DNA of 64,000 nucleotides from Pleurodeles waltl (GCF_031143425.1 NC_090445.1:1194152691-1194216690), one strand, 5' to 3'. Shown: positions 33,701 through 47,615, numbered from the stretch's first letter. Numbers and translations are program-made. The notes: generated by a model not told the origin, from the letters alone.

Positions 33701-36700
33701 TATCATTTAAAGAAGGGCTTGGGGTAGACAATGGTTTAAAAAGTTAGGTTTATCTGTATGGGTGGTCCTGCAGTACTGAAATTTAGAAAATTCTGATGGG
33801 CATAGGCAGCTTTTTCTCCCATTGGCCATTACAGCCCCACAGAACAAGCATCAACACTGCAGGACTGAACGATCGGATTAGCCAATCGCATCTCAGCAGA
33901 AAATATTTTGGCAGCCATTACACTACAAGCAGACTTAGTCCCCATGTCCTAAAAATGTTTTAAAAAGGGTAGGGACACCTTGACCTCCAGGCACTTGTGG
34001 AGGAGACCCTGAAAGACCAACCCATAGTGATTAAAATTGTGGTTGTGTACTCCAGAGGAGCCACTGGAGGAACCATGAGAGCTGCTGTACAAGCTTCAAC
34101 CCAAATGGTGCATAGTCCCACATATGGTTTCCAGAGAAAGGCTACACAGTACTGAGGTACTACTGGGTGGCAGCTTGCTGGCGCAGGTACCACAGTACTC
34201 AAACAATAATAATAAAATAAATAAAAGGGAGAAGAGAATTGGGGTTGGGTATGCATGGCCAAAGGCCATGTCTAGCAGAGGCTGGGTGTACTGAGGGAGT
34301 TGGGTTCAGGGAATGGGCAGAAAATAGACTTCTAATTCTGACTTTCCTTTTGACCCTCTTGTGTTACACACTAAAACTGTCATCAATGGAATGATCCTCA
34401 CTGTACAAGGAAAAGGACAATCTCACCATAAACTCCTCATTCATGAAAGTGCTCAGAGGAATCCTGTGAAAATCCTTTCCTGACAGTGATGCACACACTT
34501 TCAAGAAATGTCAAACAGGACCTGATGACTTTGCGCTGGCTGACAATCACCAATACTCACCACTCCATACCTCCCTCACCAAATCCCAGTCTATTCAGTA
34601 ATGGCACACCAATAAACGCTCCCCAAATGATTCATCACAGTCATGAACTCAATGAACCCCATCAGTAATTTGCTAAGGTTGGAGAAGTTGTTGCATTGTT
34701 TCCTTTGATGCATGTGCACTGACACTTGTGGACATAATTCATAGAGGAGGGGCAGTCATATGGGTGCTAAATGTTTCAGGGAATGGTCCGAGGTTTGTCA
34801 AGGTCCTGGATGATAGCTTAACTAAACAGATGACTTCTGAAGGGATAATGAAGCTTTTTGTTTCCCCCATCACATGTGAGTGTCAATGCATCCTTAAATG
34901 ATACACATTGACATTCCTTACTTAGATATAGAAGGCTTCCAAACACATTCAACTATTGAAGTAAACTACTTGATGTTTTTGAAAACCCATCCTTAGCCGA
35001 AGTTGCACTCTGGGTCTGGTTGAATATGTACTCTGGGTCTGGGTACTGTGGTGCTACCAGTGATTGCACAGGTTTCAACAGGATTCTGGTCTTGGCATCG
35101 TGGCTCTAGTATCTTCCGCTGTGAGGTAGAGCCTTGCTCTCATCAACAATCCCAGCAAAAAAAAATTTTAATGCCGGGGTGACTCAGTGCTGCTGCACTA
35201 CAGATCTTAGCCAATCTCATCTTGCAGGTGCTTCGTAAGTCCAATAAAGGTCCACTGAGTTCCACACTACTCTTTGTCAGGAACATTTGTGCTTCCTTCC
35301 CGTTCGTATTGGTGAGAGTTCAGAAGACCATATTCTACATTCAGTTGGACCATCTCTGCAAACGAAGATGAAGAGAAAAAGATTGGTTCAGTATCTGGAG
35401 CATCTTCCCATTTGCTGGATCAGGGAAGCACATAAAAACACACAAGTGGAATGAGCTATTAGCCTCATTGCAGATGTGTCTGCAACACATTCCCTTGAAA
35501 ATCCCAGTTGTTCACTGCACCTTCTTCAGATTTGCATAACACACTGACAGAATAAGCAACTTCATTTGGCTACCTTCACTCAAGATATCCTAAGCACTGC
35601 AGCATCTTCTGCAAGACTGTGGTAGAAGTATTCTAGTTCTCCTGTGGTTCAATATGGTACCCCTACATTATGCCTCTATGAAGAACCCTATTTGGTCCAT
35701 GAGGTGGACTAGAATGTAGTACGAAAACTAGGAGGTGACTTTGCCAATGTAATCACTTTCCTCCCGATTTTAGACACTTTTTTTTAATGTATCCATAACC
35801 TGAGCTGGTTCACCAGTGAATGAGGGTATTCACGTCTTGACAGACTTGGACGGTCGCCCTCTGAAGTAACCAGTTTCACACTGAGGTAGAGGCACCTAAG
35901 CAAGAAGTTTAACTGGGAGGTAACAAAATCCAATACCCTGGACATGAATGATAGAAATAAGGAGGACAATTCTTTTTTCTTGTATATGACCACTCCTACT
36001 CATTCTCACTCCCAGAATTTCAGTGTTTGAGATTATTTTGCGTGCTGCTGTCAATAGCCCAAGGATGTTTAACAATTCTATTGCGTTACCATCAATGGCT
36101 TCTAGGGTGTCCTTCAAAGTGAAGTGACTAGCACACTTGCCTAGAAAAGTACTCGTCCTCTGGCCTGGAGGGACTCTGACCCTCAAATCATTCTTTCCCT
36201 AAACTCCATGATGAACTACACTTTAAAATTAGTTATCATATTGTACATTTGTAGAGACCTTTTAGTGCACACATTGATGTAATGGCTCATACATTCTGTG
36301 TTTATACCCTTTTTCAAAAGCAGTGAGAAGTGGACCTTGCAGGCGAATACACACTGCAACTTCGGGTGCATGTGCAAAGTGCAGCTAGCTGCAACAAAAC
36401 AAAGTAGCTGTCACTATCTTCTTCCAAGTATTCCCTTTAATAAACCTACTTCCCCTCATTGCTGAGCCCTTTCTCAGAAGCCGGCTTCAGCAAATTTACC
36501 TTGTTTGGGATTATATCCCTCTGAGATGGTCACAGATGCTGCCAGGCTCCTTTCTTAGTGCAGGCATCAATGGCAATTGTCTTTGTGCCCTTCCATCATC
36601 TGTTTGGCCATCCCCTCCTTTACTGTGTGAGACGGTCAATGCGGGGGCGAGGGAGAGGTTTAGTGGGGAGCTTGACAAAACGTTTTGTGGCCTACACGAG

Positions 36701-37230
36701 TTCATATCCCACAAGTCCTGGGAGCTGAAGAAGGGGCAAGTAAGTACCACAACGCTCCCTCAGCAAGGCACACGAGTTGTGGGCCTATCTGAGCCCAGAA
36801 AAGGCTGGGCTAGTCCACCCCTTATTAACCTTAATTTCGATTCAAACAGCAATTGCGCTGTATCATGGGTAAGCAGAAAATTGCTGGTGATACTTATCCA
36901 CCTTTTAAATGTAGAACTACTGGAGAGTGCGGTAGGGGTTATATCCAAGAAATCATGCTTACAGAAAGGAGACTTTATATTGAGTACATGAGCCCCGCTA
37001 ATTGCTCTGCAAATGTAGTTGAAAATGTCCCTGTCCTTTACTGGAACCATTCTCTGCAACTTTTCAAAGCTTCCCGCTGCCACCGATTTCACATCCCCTA
37101 CAGCACCAGCAGCGAAATGGAAAAAACAGCGGTTCGTGGGTGGCAGCGATAGAAGATAACAATGCACTTCTCTGAGTCATCATTGCTTCAGGGTAGATCT
37201 GAATCAATTTCCTTGAGGAATGCTTTATTA
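33701..37230. other. No gene or clear repeat recognised
   Basis: Mixed AT-rich sequence. Small open frames exist on both strands (for example 35896-36186 minus and 36536-36991 plus), but I see no domain or splice support. An AATAATAATAAAATAAATAA run occurs at 34204-34223. Confidence 0.4.
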
Positions 37231-37469
37231 CAGTAGTTACCAACCTTTTGACTTCTGTGGACCCCCACTTTATCATTACTGGAACTCAGGGTCCCCCACG
37301 GAGTCATTACTGGAAGCCGGGATCCCGGCCTAAACATTGTCAACAATTTCAGGAATCAATCTGGGGATACTAATTAAATTTTTTGCTCCAATTTCAAAAT
37401 CCTGGTCATTTACATTACTTTTTAAAATGTTAAATTCTGGATTTAGCCACTTTATATATATATATATAT
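37231..37469. repeat. hAT-like repeat fragment cut by DIRS-B
   Basis: Starts CAGTAGTTACCAACCTTTTG, the style of terminus seen in non-autonomous hAT repeats, followed by a twice-repeated TCATTACTGGAA..C.GGG block. The other end is not visible before the TA run and DIRS-B at 37470. Confidence 0.4.
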
Positions 37470-37724
37470 GGAAAATGTCACTTACTCAGTGTACATCTGT
37501 TTGTGGCATGTTCCGCTGCAGATTCACATGCATTATATATCTGCCATCTAGTGTTGGGCTCGGAGTGTTACAAGTGTTTTCGAGTCGAGATCGAGTGACT
37601 CCTCCTCTTCGGGTTCCATTGCGCATGGGCATCAACTCCATTGTTAGATTGTTTTCACACAGAGGGTAAGGTAGGTGTGGTAGAGCATATAGGTGAAAGG
37701 AAAGAGATGTCCGTGCTAATGCAA

Positions 37725-37778
<54 letters not shown>

Positions 37779-38062
37779 GTATGTACAAATGTTGTTAACT
37801 CAAACGACTACAGGCTCCCGGGGAGGTGGGTGGGTGCATGTGAATCTGCAGCGGAACTTGCCACGAACAGATGTACGCTGGGTAAGTGACATTTTCTGTA
37901 CAGTGGCATGTGTAGCTGCAGATACACATGCTGAGCATAGACTACAAAGCAGTTTGTCCTTCCATAAAAATAGCATTGGTCAGCCTGTAGGAGGTGAAGT
38001 GGTCTGAAATAATGTTCTGAGTGCAGCTTGACCTACTGTGGCTTGTTGTCTTGATAAAACAT

Positions 38063-38998
38063 CTATACAGTAGTGTTTAGTGAATGTATGTGGTGTTGAC
38101 CAAGTAGCTGCTTTGCATATTTCAGCCATTGATATATTGCCTGAAAAAGCCATTGTAGCACCTTTATTCTTTGTAGAATGTACTTTAGGATAACTAAGAG
38201 TAGTCTTTTGGCTTTAGCATAGCATATTTGGATGCATCTTACAATCCACCTTGCTAACCCTTGTTTTGATATGGGGTTACCTGTATGAGGTTTTTGGAAG
38301 GCTACAAACAGTTGTTTAGTTTTTCTGAATGGTTTCGTTCTGTGTATATAGTACATTAAGGCTCTTTTAATGTCTAATGTATGTAGAGCTCTTTCTGCCA
38401 CAGAATCTGGCTGTGGGAAGAAGACTGGTAGTTCCACTGTTTGATTTATATGAAAAGGCGAGATGACCTCTAGCAAAAATTTGGGGTTTGTTCTTAGTAC
38501 AACTTTATGCTCGTGTCCTTGGAAGAACGGTTCTTCAATAGTGAAGGCTTGAATTTCACTTACTTTTCTTAAAGACGTAATTGTGACTAGGAAGGCAACC
38601 TTCCATGTTAAAAATTGCATTTGACATGAGTGCATGGGTTCAAATGGTGGGCCCATAAGTCATGTAAGCACTATGTTTAAATTCCAAGATGGGACTGGAG
38701 GTGTCCTGGGTGGAATGACGAGTTTTAAACCTTCCATGAAAGCTTTAATAACAGGAACTCTAAATAAGGAGCTGTGCTATATATTTTGTAAATATGCTGA
38801 AATTGCAGTAAGATTAATTTTTATGGAAGAGAATGCTAAATTTGATTTTTGTAAATGAAGTAAATAGCATACAATATCTTGTATTGATGCTATAAGAGGG
38901 TCAATGTGTTTAGATTGACAGTAATATACAAATCTTTTCCATTTGTTTGCATAGCACTTTCTAGTAGTGGGTTTTCTTGCTTGCTTAATAACCGCCAT
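38063..38998 (-). pseudogene. DIRS-B tyrosine recombinase
   Basis: N-terminal helices (AVIKQARKPTTRKCYANKWK..VYYCQSKHIDPL, CYLLHLQKSNLAFSSIKINLTAISAYLQ) and catalytic part (ITSLRKVSEIQAFTIEEPFFQ, VAERALHTLDIKRALMYYIHRTK, GNPISKQGLARWIVRCIQICY). The Arg of SLRKVSEI is kept; the H-x-x-R box is altered (KYILQRIKV). The terminal part reads on in the same frame to HSLNTTV. Inactive. Confidence 0.88.
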
Positions 38999-39187
38999 AC
39001 ATTCTGATGGGAGCTGTAAATATCCAAACTCTTATGACCTCAGATGCCAAATCGCTAGATTGAGTGTTTTGGGATTCGGGTGCCTGATTTGGCCTTTGTT
39101 TTCTGTCAACAGATCTGTTCGGTCTGGGAGTTTGGAGTGTGGTAAAACTGACAGGTCTAACAATGTTGTGCACCACGGTTGACGGGT

Positions 39188-40845
39188 TCACGTTGGTGCT
39201 AAGAGTATCATATTGATTAAGGTTTGACGTAATTTGTTGACTAGAAACGGAATGAGTGGGAGAGGGGGGAAAAGCGTAAGCAAATATCCCTGACCAATTG
39301 ATCCACAGAGCATCGCCCTTGCATAGGGGATGTGGGTGTCTGGATGCAAATTTTTGCGTTTTCGCTTGTGGCGAACAGATCTATGTTTGGTGTTCCCCAT
39401 TGTTGAAAGTATTTTTGAAGTACTTAGGGGTGAATCTCCCATTCGTGTGTTTGTTGGTGACTTCTGCTGAGAATATCGGCCAATTGGTTGTGTATCCCTG
39501 GAATGTCTTGTGCTAACGGGTGAATTTGGTTGTGGGTTGCCCATTTCCAAATTATTTGGGCTAGAAGGGAGAGTTGGGATGAATGTGTCCCTCCTTGTTT
39601 GTTTAGGTAATACATGGTTGTCATGTTGTCTGTTTTGATAAGGACATTCTTCTGTGTGAGAAGAGGCTGAAAAGCTTTGAGTGCTAGGAAGACAGCTAAC
39701 AATTCTAAGTGATTTATGTGTAGCTGTTTGTGTTTGGCATCCCATTGTCCTTGAATGTTGTGATTGTTTAGGTGAGCTCCCCAACCAATCATTGATGCAT
39801 CTGTTATAATTATGGCGTGAGGCACAAGGTCTTGAAATGGCCGTCCTTTGCTTAGATTTGTGAAATTCCACCACTGAAGGGACATGCATGTTTGGCGGTC
39901 TATCAACGCTAGATCTTGAAGTTGACCGTGTGCCTGTGACCATTGCTGTGCAAGGCACTGTTGTAAGGGCCACGTTTAGTCTTGCGTGTGGAACAAATGC
40001 AATACATGATGCCATCATTCCTAAAAGCTTCATGACAAATCTGACAGTGTATCGTTGATTTGTCTGCATTTGTGTGATTATATTTTGGAATGCTTGTATT
40101 CCTTGCGTATTTGGACATGCTAGCGCTTTTTGAGTATTTAGTATTGCACCCAAATACTGTTGTATTTGTGCCGGTCGTAGATGTGACTTTTGGTAATTTA
40201 TTGCAAACCCTAGTGTGTGCAAGGTTTGTATTACGTAATCCGTATGGTTTTGGCACTGCTTATGACTGATTTTATCAGCCAATCGTCTAGATATGGAAAG
40301 ACATGGATATGTTGTCTTCTTAGGTAGGCTGCAACTACTGCTATGCACTTTGTGAATACCCTTGGAGCTGTTGTTATTCCAATGGGTAACACTTTGAACT
40401 GATAGTGCTTTCCTTGAATGACAAACCTGAGGTATTTTCTGTGCGCAGGATGGATGGGTATATGAAAATACGCATCTTTGAGGTCTAATGTTGCCATGAA
40501 ATTGTGTTTTTGGAGTAGTGGGATAACATCTTGTAGAGTTACCATGTGAAAATGTTCTGACAGGATGTAAAGATTGAGGGTCCTGAGATCTAATATTGGT
40601 CTGAGGGTGCCATCTTTTTGGGGAATCAGGAAATATAGTGAGTAAACTCCTGTCCCTTTTTGAGTTTGCGGTACTGATTCTAATGTTTGTTTGAGCAATA
40701 GAGATTGGACTTCTTCCTGTAACAGATTGATGTGTTCTGTGGATGTGACCTTGGTGGAATGTTTGGGGGAGTGTGTATCAATTCTAGTCAATAGCCATTG
40801 CGGATAATTCATAGTACCCAATTGTCTGTGGTAATGTTTTGCCAA
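39188..40845 (-). pseudogene. DIRS-B polymerase
   Basis: RT motifs: GVYSLYFLIPQKDGTLRPILDLR, MATLDLKDAYFHIPIHPAHRKYLRFV, FPYLDDWLI. RNase H: IITDASMIGWGAHLNNH, HINHLELLAVFLAL, IKTDNMTTMYYLNKQGG, NQLADILSR. The frame shifts near 40255, 39905 and 39424; the methylase part (YLLTLFPPLPLIPFLVNKL) sits in the recombinase-type frame. Confidence 0.88.
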
Positions 40846-40919
40846 CTTGTGTGGAACTGTTGTAGTATTCCCCCCACAGGAGAGGTGTGGAGTGGAAGGG
40901 GATGAGACAAGTCACTGCT

Positions 40920-42878
40920 TAGGGTGCTGTGGAGGTTGCTTAGAGGTCTGAAATTTCCCTCTATTCTGTGGTACTGCCCCCTATACGTGCCCCTAAAACC
41001 ACCTCGTTGGTACTGTGGTTGGTAGGTTGGGTTTGCCTGAGATGTGGATGCCTCTGTTGTCTGTGGTATAAATCCACCTCGAAACTGAAGTTTCCGAAAG
41101 GATTCCCTGTATGGTGTTGAGTATAGTGTCTGAATCTTTGAGTAATTTTTCTATGGCTGTGTCAACCTCTGGGCCAAAAAGTTGTTTTTTATTGAATGGC
41201 ATATTTAACACAGCCTGCTGTATTTCGGGTTTAAAACCTGAAGACCTGAGTCATGCATGTCTACGTATTGTCACTGCATTATTGACACTTCTAGCAACGG
41301 TGTCTGCTGCATCTAGGGCAGAACGAATTTGATTATTTGTAATGGCTTGCCCTTCTTCCACTACTTGTGCCCTCTTCTGGTGTTCTTTGGGGAGATGCTG
41401 GATTATGTCTTGCATCTCATCCCAATGGGCCCTGTCATATCGAGCTAATAGTGCTTGTGAGTTAGCTATCCTCCACAGATTCGCTGCCTGGGATGCAACT
41501 CTCTTCCCTGCAGCATCAAATTTTCTGCTCTATTTGTGGGGTGGGAGAGCATCGCCTGATGACTGGGGGTTTGTTCTTTTTCTGGCAGCACTGACTACTA
41601 CCGAATCTGGATGTACATGATGTGTTATGTAATCAGGATCAGAGGGAGGAGGTTTATACTTTTTCTCTATACTGGGCGTTATTGTACGTGCCTTAACCAG
41701 CTCACTGAATATTTGATCGCGTGTTTTAACATGCCTGGGAGCAGGGGGAGGCATTGGTATTTTGGATGTGTTGAGGATAGGGTATTAAACAAAAATCCTC
41801 TTCCAGTGGCTCAGTATGCATGGGGACCCCATGTTATGCTGCAGCCCAAGCTAAAACCTGATTGTACACAGTGCTATCATCAGGTGGTGAAGGTTTAGAG
41901 GGATAGCTGCCTGGGTCATCCCATAGATCTACAATGTCCTGTTGTGAGACGAAAGTGTGTGTGGGTGACTAAACTGGTGTAGGACTAGTAGGAGGAGAGG
42001 TAGGCAGGTGTGGAGAGTGAGGAGAAGATAGAGGAGGTGGTGGTTTCTCCTTCTACTTTGGCACTTTAGCTGGAGGGTGCATAGTGTCCAATTCCTCCTG
42101 AAAGGCTAGCTTTATCTTTGGTTTTAGAGGAGGTGCTGTTAGGATCCTGCCTGTTTCTTTATGGATGTGAATCCTGGCTTGCCTTTCGTCCATAACTTCA
42201 AGTATTGGCTGTACTTGATACTCCTCCCTCAGAGGTTTTGTGGCTTTGTTTCAGTCTCTTTGAAAGTCCATGTTCCTCTGTATATGCTAGCCTTTTCGGC
42301 TCCGAAGCAGGCTTTTTCGGGATCGAAAAAGATGAGGCGGTCGATGATCTCGGCTCCGAAAGTGATTTTCGACTCCGAAAAATGGTGTTCGCTAGAGTCA
42401 GACATGGAGCCTTTTATTGCCTCCGATGTTTTGGGAGTGGCCTTTTTCAGTGCAGAACTGGTAGTTTGGTCACTGGTAGTCTTTTTTGGGCCGAGCCATG
42501 GCCTTCCGGCAGTGGCATACCCAAGGCCTTAAGTTTTTGCTTCTGTGAGGGTACAGAGGCAGGCGTACTCACATGTTGTTCCGCCGTGACCGGTCTGTCT
42601 TCCTCGGATTCCTGTTCGGAGTCTGAACCTTGAACGGCGACTGCTCTTTGCAAGATTTCTTCCTCCTCCACGTCGAGATGTTCAGTGCTTCTCGACGCCA
42701 TCTTGAGTCTTCGTGCCCTCCTATCTCGAAGAGTCTTTTTGGAACGGAAGGATCGACAGGCCTCACAATTTTCTTCCCCATGATCTGGGGAAAGGCAAAG
42801 ATTACAGACAAGATGTTGGTCTGTATAAGGATATTTCGCGTGGCACAGAGGACAGAACCGGAATGGAGTCCGATCCAT
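40920..42878 (-). pseudogene. DIRS-B gag
   Basis: The N-terminal piece 42878-42447 is intact (MDRTPFRFCPLCHAKYPYTD, CNLCLSPDHGEENCEAC, RSKKTLRDRRARRLKMAS, acidic Ser-rich linker). The LAP2alpha-like part survives in other frames (SVEKKYKPPPSDPDYIT, SVVVSAARKRTNPQSSGDA, NMPFNKKQLFGPEVDTAIEKLL). Multiple frameshifts. Confidence 0.85.
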
Positions 42879-43219
42879 GAGGCTTCCACGCAGTCGACCC
42901 GACTAGGCCCGAGTTGGGCACACGTGCTCCGAAGGACAAGTAGAGTTGTCTTCTCCGACGGTACCGATGTGTCGATGTAAGATGTAAACCCGATCGATAC
43001 AATACCGACGAAAATAAAGCGTTTTCAAAGTTTTCCGAATCAAAATCTCAGAGCAAGAGGAAACACGTCCGAACCCCACGGCGGAAAGAAGAGGAGGAGT
43101 CATTGTGACTCGAAAACACTTCTTCAAAGAAAAACAACTTGTAACACTCCGAGCCCAACACTGGATGGCAGAAGTATAATGCACAGCATGTGTATCTGCA
43201 GCTACACATGCCACCGAAC

Positions 43220-44184
43220 ACACATTAATATATATATATATATATATATATCATCAATAATGCTTCTTCCACAAAGAATTTTTTGAAACTGTTATAGTAT
43301 TTGTTTAAGGTTGTGTTGTTAAAATGTTTCCTTTTATTTCCATTGTTGGCAGGAGGCATGACTGCCTAAATAAGAAGAAAAGGAGCTATTGTATCTTTAT
43401 GAAATTCTGGACTACTTGGAAATATAAAAACAGGAGAAAGATCGGCAATACTATGAGTGAGTATATGCGTATTAAATATAACGCAGTCAATCGTGTAAAA
43501 TAAAAATATATGTTGTAATAGAGGGGATTTTATTTCCATTGTTGGTAGGAGGCATGATTGCCCAAATAAGAAGTAAAGGAGTTATTATATCTTTAAGAAA
43601 TATTGGAATATTTAGAAATGTACAAATAAGAGGAAGACCTGAGATATTATGTGTGAGTAGATGCATATTAGATAAAACGTAGTAAATTATGTGATCAAAA
43701 TGATTATGTTATGATACGGGGGATATAATATATATTAGTTGACAATAGTTGATAAGTTTGTATAAGGTTATATTGAAAGAAAAGAATGCTTTTTGCCTTA
43801 TATGTATTATAACACTGTTTAACAGCAGTAACATACTCTAAGATGGCTGCCATTGTTTTGAAGTTAATGCAGTCTGTTTTCTGTGTTCATGTTTATGGTG
43901 TTAGTTATAATGGAAAGGGAAAAGGGGTTTAGAATATCTCTGTGAGCAAGGGAGCTGAGTCTCCTGAAAAGCGTTGGAGAGTATCACTGCTATTTTGTTT
44001 GTCTGATTAAAGAATTTTGGACTGTAGCAAGTAAGTGACTGCAAAACTGTCTTCTTTGTGGAAGAAGCATTATTGATGATTTGTAAGGGTTTGCGACCCT
44101 TTTGCAGTCTGCTGTGTTGGACGCAGACTAATACAAGACTATTCTGTATTGTTTTGTAATATATATATATATATATATATATAT
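43220..44184. repeat. TA runs and a 196-bp tandem duplication
   Basis: Only 965 bp separate DIRS-B from DIRS-C. TA microsatellites lie at 43229-43252 and 44159-44184. Between them a 196-bp unit starting TTTTATTTCCATTGTTGG is tandemly repeated (about 43332-43527 and 43528-43723), the copies diverged by very roughly a fifth. No gene seen. Confidence 0.7.
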
Positions 44185-44698
44185 GGAAAATGTCACTTAC
44201 CCAGTGTACATCTGTTCGTGGCATGAGACGCTGCAGATTCACATGCTGTGCATTATCCTGCCATCTAGTGTTGGGCTCGGAGTGTTACAAGTTGTTTTTC
44301 TTCGAAGAAGTCTTTTCGAGTCACGAGATCGAGGGACTCCTCCCTTTCGGCTCCATTGCGCATGGGCGTCGACTCCATCTTAGATTGTTTTCCCCGCAGA
44401 GGGTGAGGTAGGAGTTGTGTATATAGTAAAAATGCCCATGCAATTGATTGAGTATGTATGTACCTAATGTGTATAAAAATAGTATATATTTACAAATTTA
44501 CAAATGTACAAGTTCCATCAACTTATAACGGCTACAGGCTCCCGGGGAGGCGGGAGGGCGCATGTGAATCTGCAGTGTCTCATGCCACGAACAGATGTAC
44601 ACTGAGTAAGTGACATTTTCCGTTCGATGGCATGTGTAGCTGCAGATACACATGCTGTGCATAGACTAGTAAGCAGCTATCTCCCCAAAAGCGGTGGC

Positions 44699-46002
44699 TT
44701 AGCCTGTAGGAGTTGACGTTGTCTGGAATAATGTTCGTAATACCGCCTGCCCTACTGTGGCTTGTTGTGTTGTTAACAAATCTACACAGTAATGTTTTGT
44801 GAATGTATGAGGCGTAGACCATGTGGCTGCCTTACAGATTTCTGTCATAGGTATATTTCCTAGAAAGGCCATTGTGGCGCCTTTCTTCCTAGTGGAGTGT
44901 GCACTTGGTGTAATAGGTAGATCTCTTTTTGCTTTAATGTAGCAGGTCTGAATACATTTCACTATCCATCTGGCAATGCCTTGCTTGGATATTGGATTTC
45001 CTGCATGAGGTTTTTGGAAGGCTACAAACAATTGTTTGTTTTGCGAAATTGTTTTGTTCTATCAATGTAATACATTAGTGCTCTTTTGATGTCTAACGTA
45101 TGTAAGGCTCTTTCGGCTACTGAGTCTGGTTGTGGAAAAAAGACTCGGAGTTCTACTGTTTGGTTTAGGTGGAATGGTGATATAACTTTTGGTAAGAATT
45201 TTGGATTTGTACGGAGAACCACTTTATGTTTATGTATTTGTATAAAGGGTTCTTGTATAGTGAATGCTTGTATTTCACTTACCCTTCTAAGAGATGTGAT
45301 AGCAATTAGGAAGGCTACTTTCCAGGTTAAGTATTGCATCTCACAAGAGTGCATGGGTCCAAATGGTGGACCCATGAGTCGTGTTAGTACAATATTGAGG
45401 TTCCACGAGGGAACTGGTGGTGTTCTCAGGGGTATGATTCTTTTTAAACCTTCCATAAATACTTTGATGACTGGGATTCTAAAGAGTGATGTTGAATGTG
45501 TAATCTGCAGATAGGCAGATATTGCGGTGAGATGTATTTTGATAGAAGAAAAAGCTAGTTTTGATTTTTCTAAGTGTAATAAATAGCTTACAATGTTTTT
45601 TGCAGAAGCATGTAGTGGTTGAATTTGATTATTATGGCAGTAATAAACAAATCTTTTCCATTTGTTTGCGTAACAATGTCTTGTAGTAGGTTTTCTAGCT
45701 TGCTTAATGACTTCCATACATTCTTGTGTAAGGTCTAAATGTCCAAACTCTAAGACTTCAGGAGCCAGATTGCTAGATTGAGCGATGCTGGATTCGGGTG
45801 TCTGATCTGTTGTTTGTGTTGAGTTAACAGATCTGGTATGTTTGGTATTTTGATATGAGGTACTACTGACAGGTCCAGTAATGTTGTATACCATGGTTGG
45901 CGAGCCCAGGTTGGTGCTATTAGTATTAGTTTGAGTTTGTTTTGACTCAATTTGTTTACTAGATAAGGAAGGAGTGGGAGAGGGGGGGGAAAGCGTAGGC
46001 AA
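44699..46002 (-). pseudogene. DIRS-C tyrosine recombinase
   Basis: 46002-45022 covers the N-terminal core-binding helices and catalytic Arg (ITSLRRVSEIQAFTIQEP); 45031-44699 continues in another frame with GNPISKQGIARWIVKCIQTCY, HSTRKKGATMAFLGN (H-x-x-R) and TWSTPHTFTKHYCVD (nucleophile Tyr). All catalytic residues survive; a single frameshift near 45030 breaks the gene. Confidence 0.9.
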
Positions 46003-47615
46003 ATATCCCTGACCAACTCATCCATAACGCATTGCCCTTGGACTGAGGGTGTGGATACCTGGACGCGAAGTTTTGGCATTTTGCGTTTTCTTTTGTTGCG
46101 AATAGGTCTATTTCTGGTGTTCCCCAGCGTAGAAAGTAAGTTTGTAGTATCTGGGGATGAATTTCCCATTCGTGTGTCTGTTGGTGAGCTCGACTGAGAT
46201 TGTCGGCCAACTGGTTCGCTATTAGGCGAATGTGATTGTGAATCGCCCAATACCAAATCTTCTGTGCTAAGAGACACAGTTGTGATGAGTGTGTCCCTCC
46301 TTGTTTGTTTAAGTAATACAATGTTGTCTGTTTTGACAAGAATGTGTTTGTGGACTATTAGCGGATGAAATGCTTTCAATGCTAGAAACACTGCTAACAG
46401 CTCTAAATGATTTATATGCAGTTGCCTTTGTTGAACGTCCCATTGTCCCTGTATACTGTGCTGGTTGAGGTGTGCTCCCCACCCTATCATGGAAGCATCT
46501 GTAGATCACTTATTGAGGCACTGGGTCTTGGAATGGCCGCCCTTGGTTTAAATTTATAGGATTCCACCATTGAAGCAAGAAGTGTGTTTGGCGGTCTATC
46601 AACACTAGATCTTGAAGTTGACCCCGTGCTTCTGCCCATTGTGTTGCTAGACACTGTTGTAAGGGCCGCATGTGTAGTCTCGCATTTGGGACAATGGCTA
46701 TGCATGAAGAGATCATGCCTAGGAGTTTCATTACAAACCTCACTTGATAGTGTTGGTTTGGGTACATGTTTAGTATTACATTTTGGAAGGCTTGTACCCT
46801 TTGTGGACTTGGAGTGGCAATCCCCCTTTGTGTGTTGATTGTTGCTCCTAAGTATTGTTGTATTTGACACGGTTGTAGATGTGATTTTTGGTAGTTTATA
46901 GAGAACCCTAGTTTGTGAAGGGTTTCTATGACGTATTTTGTGTGTAGAAGACACTGTTGCTGAGTGCTGGTTTTTATTAACCAATCGTCTAAGTAAGGGA
47001 ATACGTGCATGTGCTGTCTCCTGATGTAAGTGGCTACTACTGCAAGGCATTTTGTGAATACCCTTGGGGCTGTTGTTATGCCGAAAGGTAAGACCTTGAA
47101 TTGGTAATGCACTCCTTGGATTACAAACCTTAAGTATTTCCTATGTGAAGGATGTAGGGGTATGTGGAAATAAGCATCCTTGAGATCTCATGTTGACATG
47201 TAGTAATGTTGTTTGAGCAAGGGAATCACGTCTTGAAGTGTCACCATGTGAAAGTGATCTGATTTGATGTAAAGATTCAGTGTTCTGTGGTCTAATATGG
47301 GTCTCAGTGTTTTGTCTTTTTTTGGAATTAGGAAATACAGGGAGTAAACACCTGTTCCTTTTTGATGGTTGGGTACTAGTTCTATTGCTTCTTTTTGTAA
47401 CAATGCTTGGAGTTCTAGTTGTAACAGGTCTAAGTGTTGTTTGGTCATATTGTGTGCTCTTGGAGACACATCTGGTGGCAAATGTAGGAATTCTATGCAA
47501 TAACCATGTTGGATAATGGCTAGGACCCACGCGTCCGTAGTTATGTGTTCCCAGTTGTGGTAATAATCTGTAAGTCTCCCCCCCCACTGGTGTTGTGTGG
47601 TGGGGGTTTGTGACA
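45750..47615 (-). pseudogene. DIRS-C polymerase
   Basis: An ATG lies 5 bases beyond the gag stop (MSQTPTTQHQWGGRL...), with an 8-G tract that keeps the frame. RT: GVYSLYFLIPKKDKTLRPILD, FKVLPFGITTAPRVFTKCL, FPYLDDWLIKT. RNase H: MIGWGAHLNQHSIQ, HINHLELLAV, NKQGGTHSSQL, NQLADNLSRAHQ. Methylase: PEIDLFATKENAKCQNF, AYAFPPLS. Broken by a frameshift near 47185 (LDLKDAYF region) and several later. Confidence 0.88.

Larger units (their letters stand above)
37470..43219 (-). mobile_element. DIRS-B retrotransposon
   Basis: Left tail GGAAAATGTCAC at 37470, right tail ending GCCACCGAAC at 43219, length 5,750 bp without insertions. Inverted terminal repeats near 37525-37670 and 43050-43180; ICR at 37836-37940. 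Both ends touch TA microsatellites. The left repeat lacks about 20 bp (the GTTGTTTTTCTTCGAAGAAG portion). All genes are decayed. Confidence 0.92.

Noticed and set aside
36536..37167. A possible host gene (151 codons plus, 135 codons minus)
   Set aside because: The frames overlap on opposite strands, lack recognisable domains and have no convincing splice sites.
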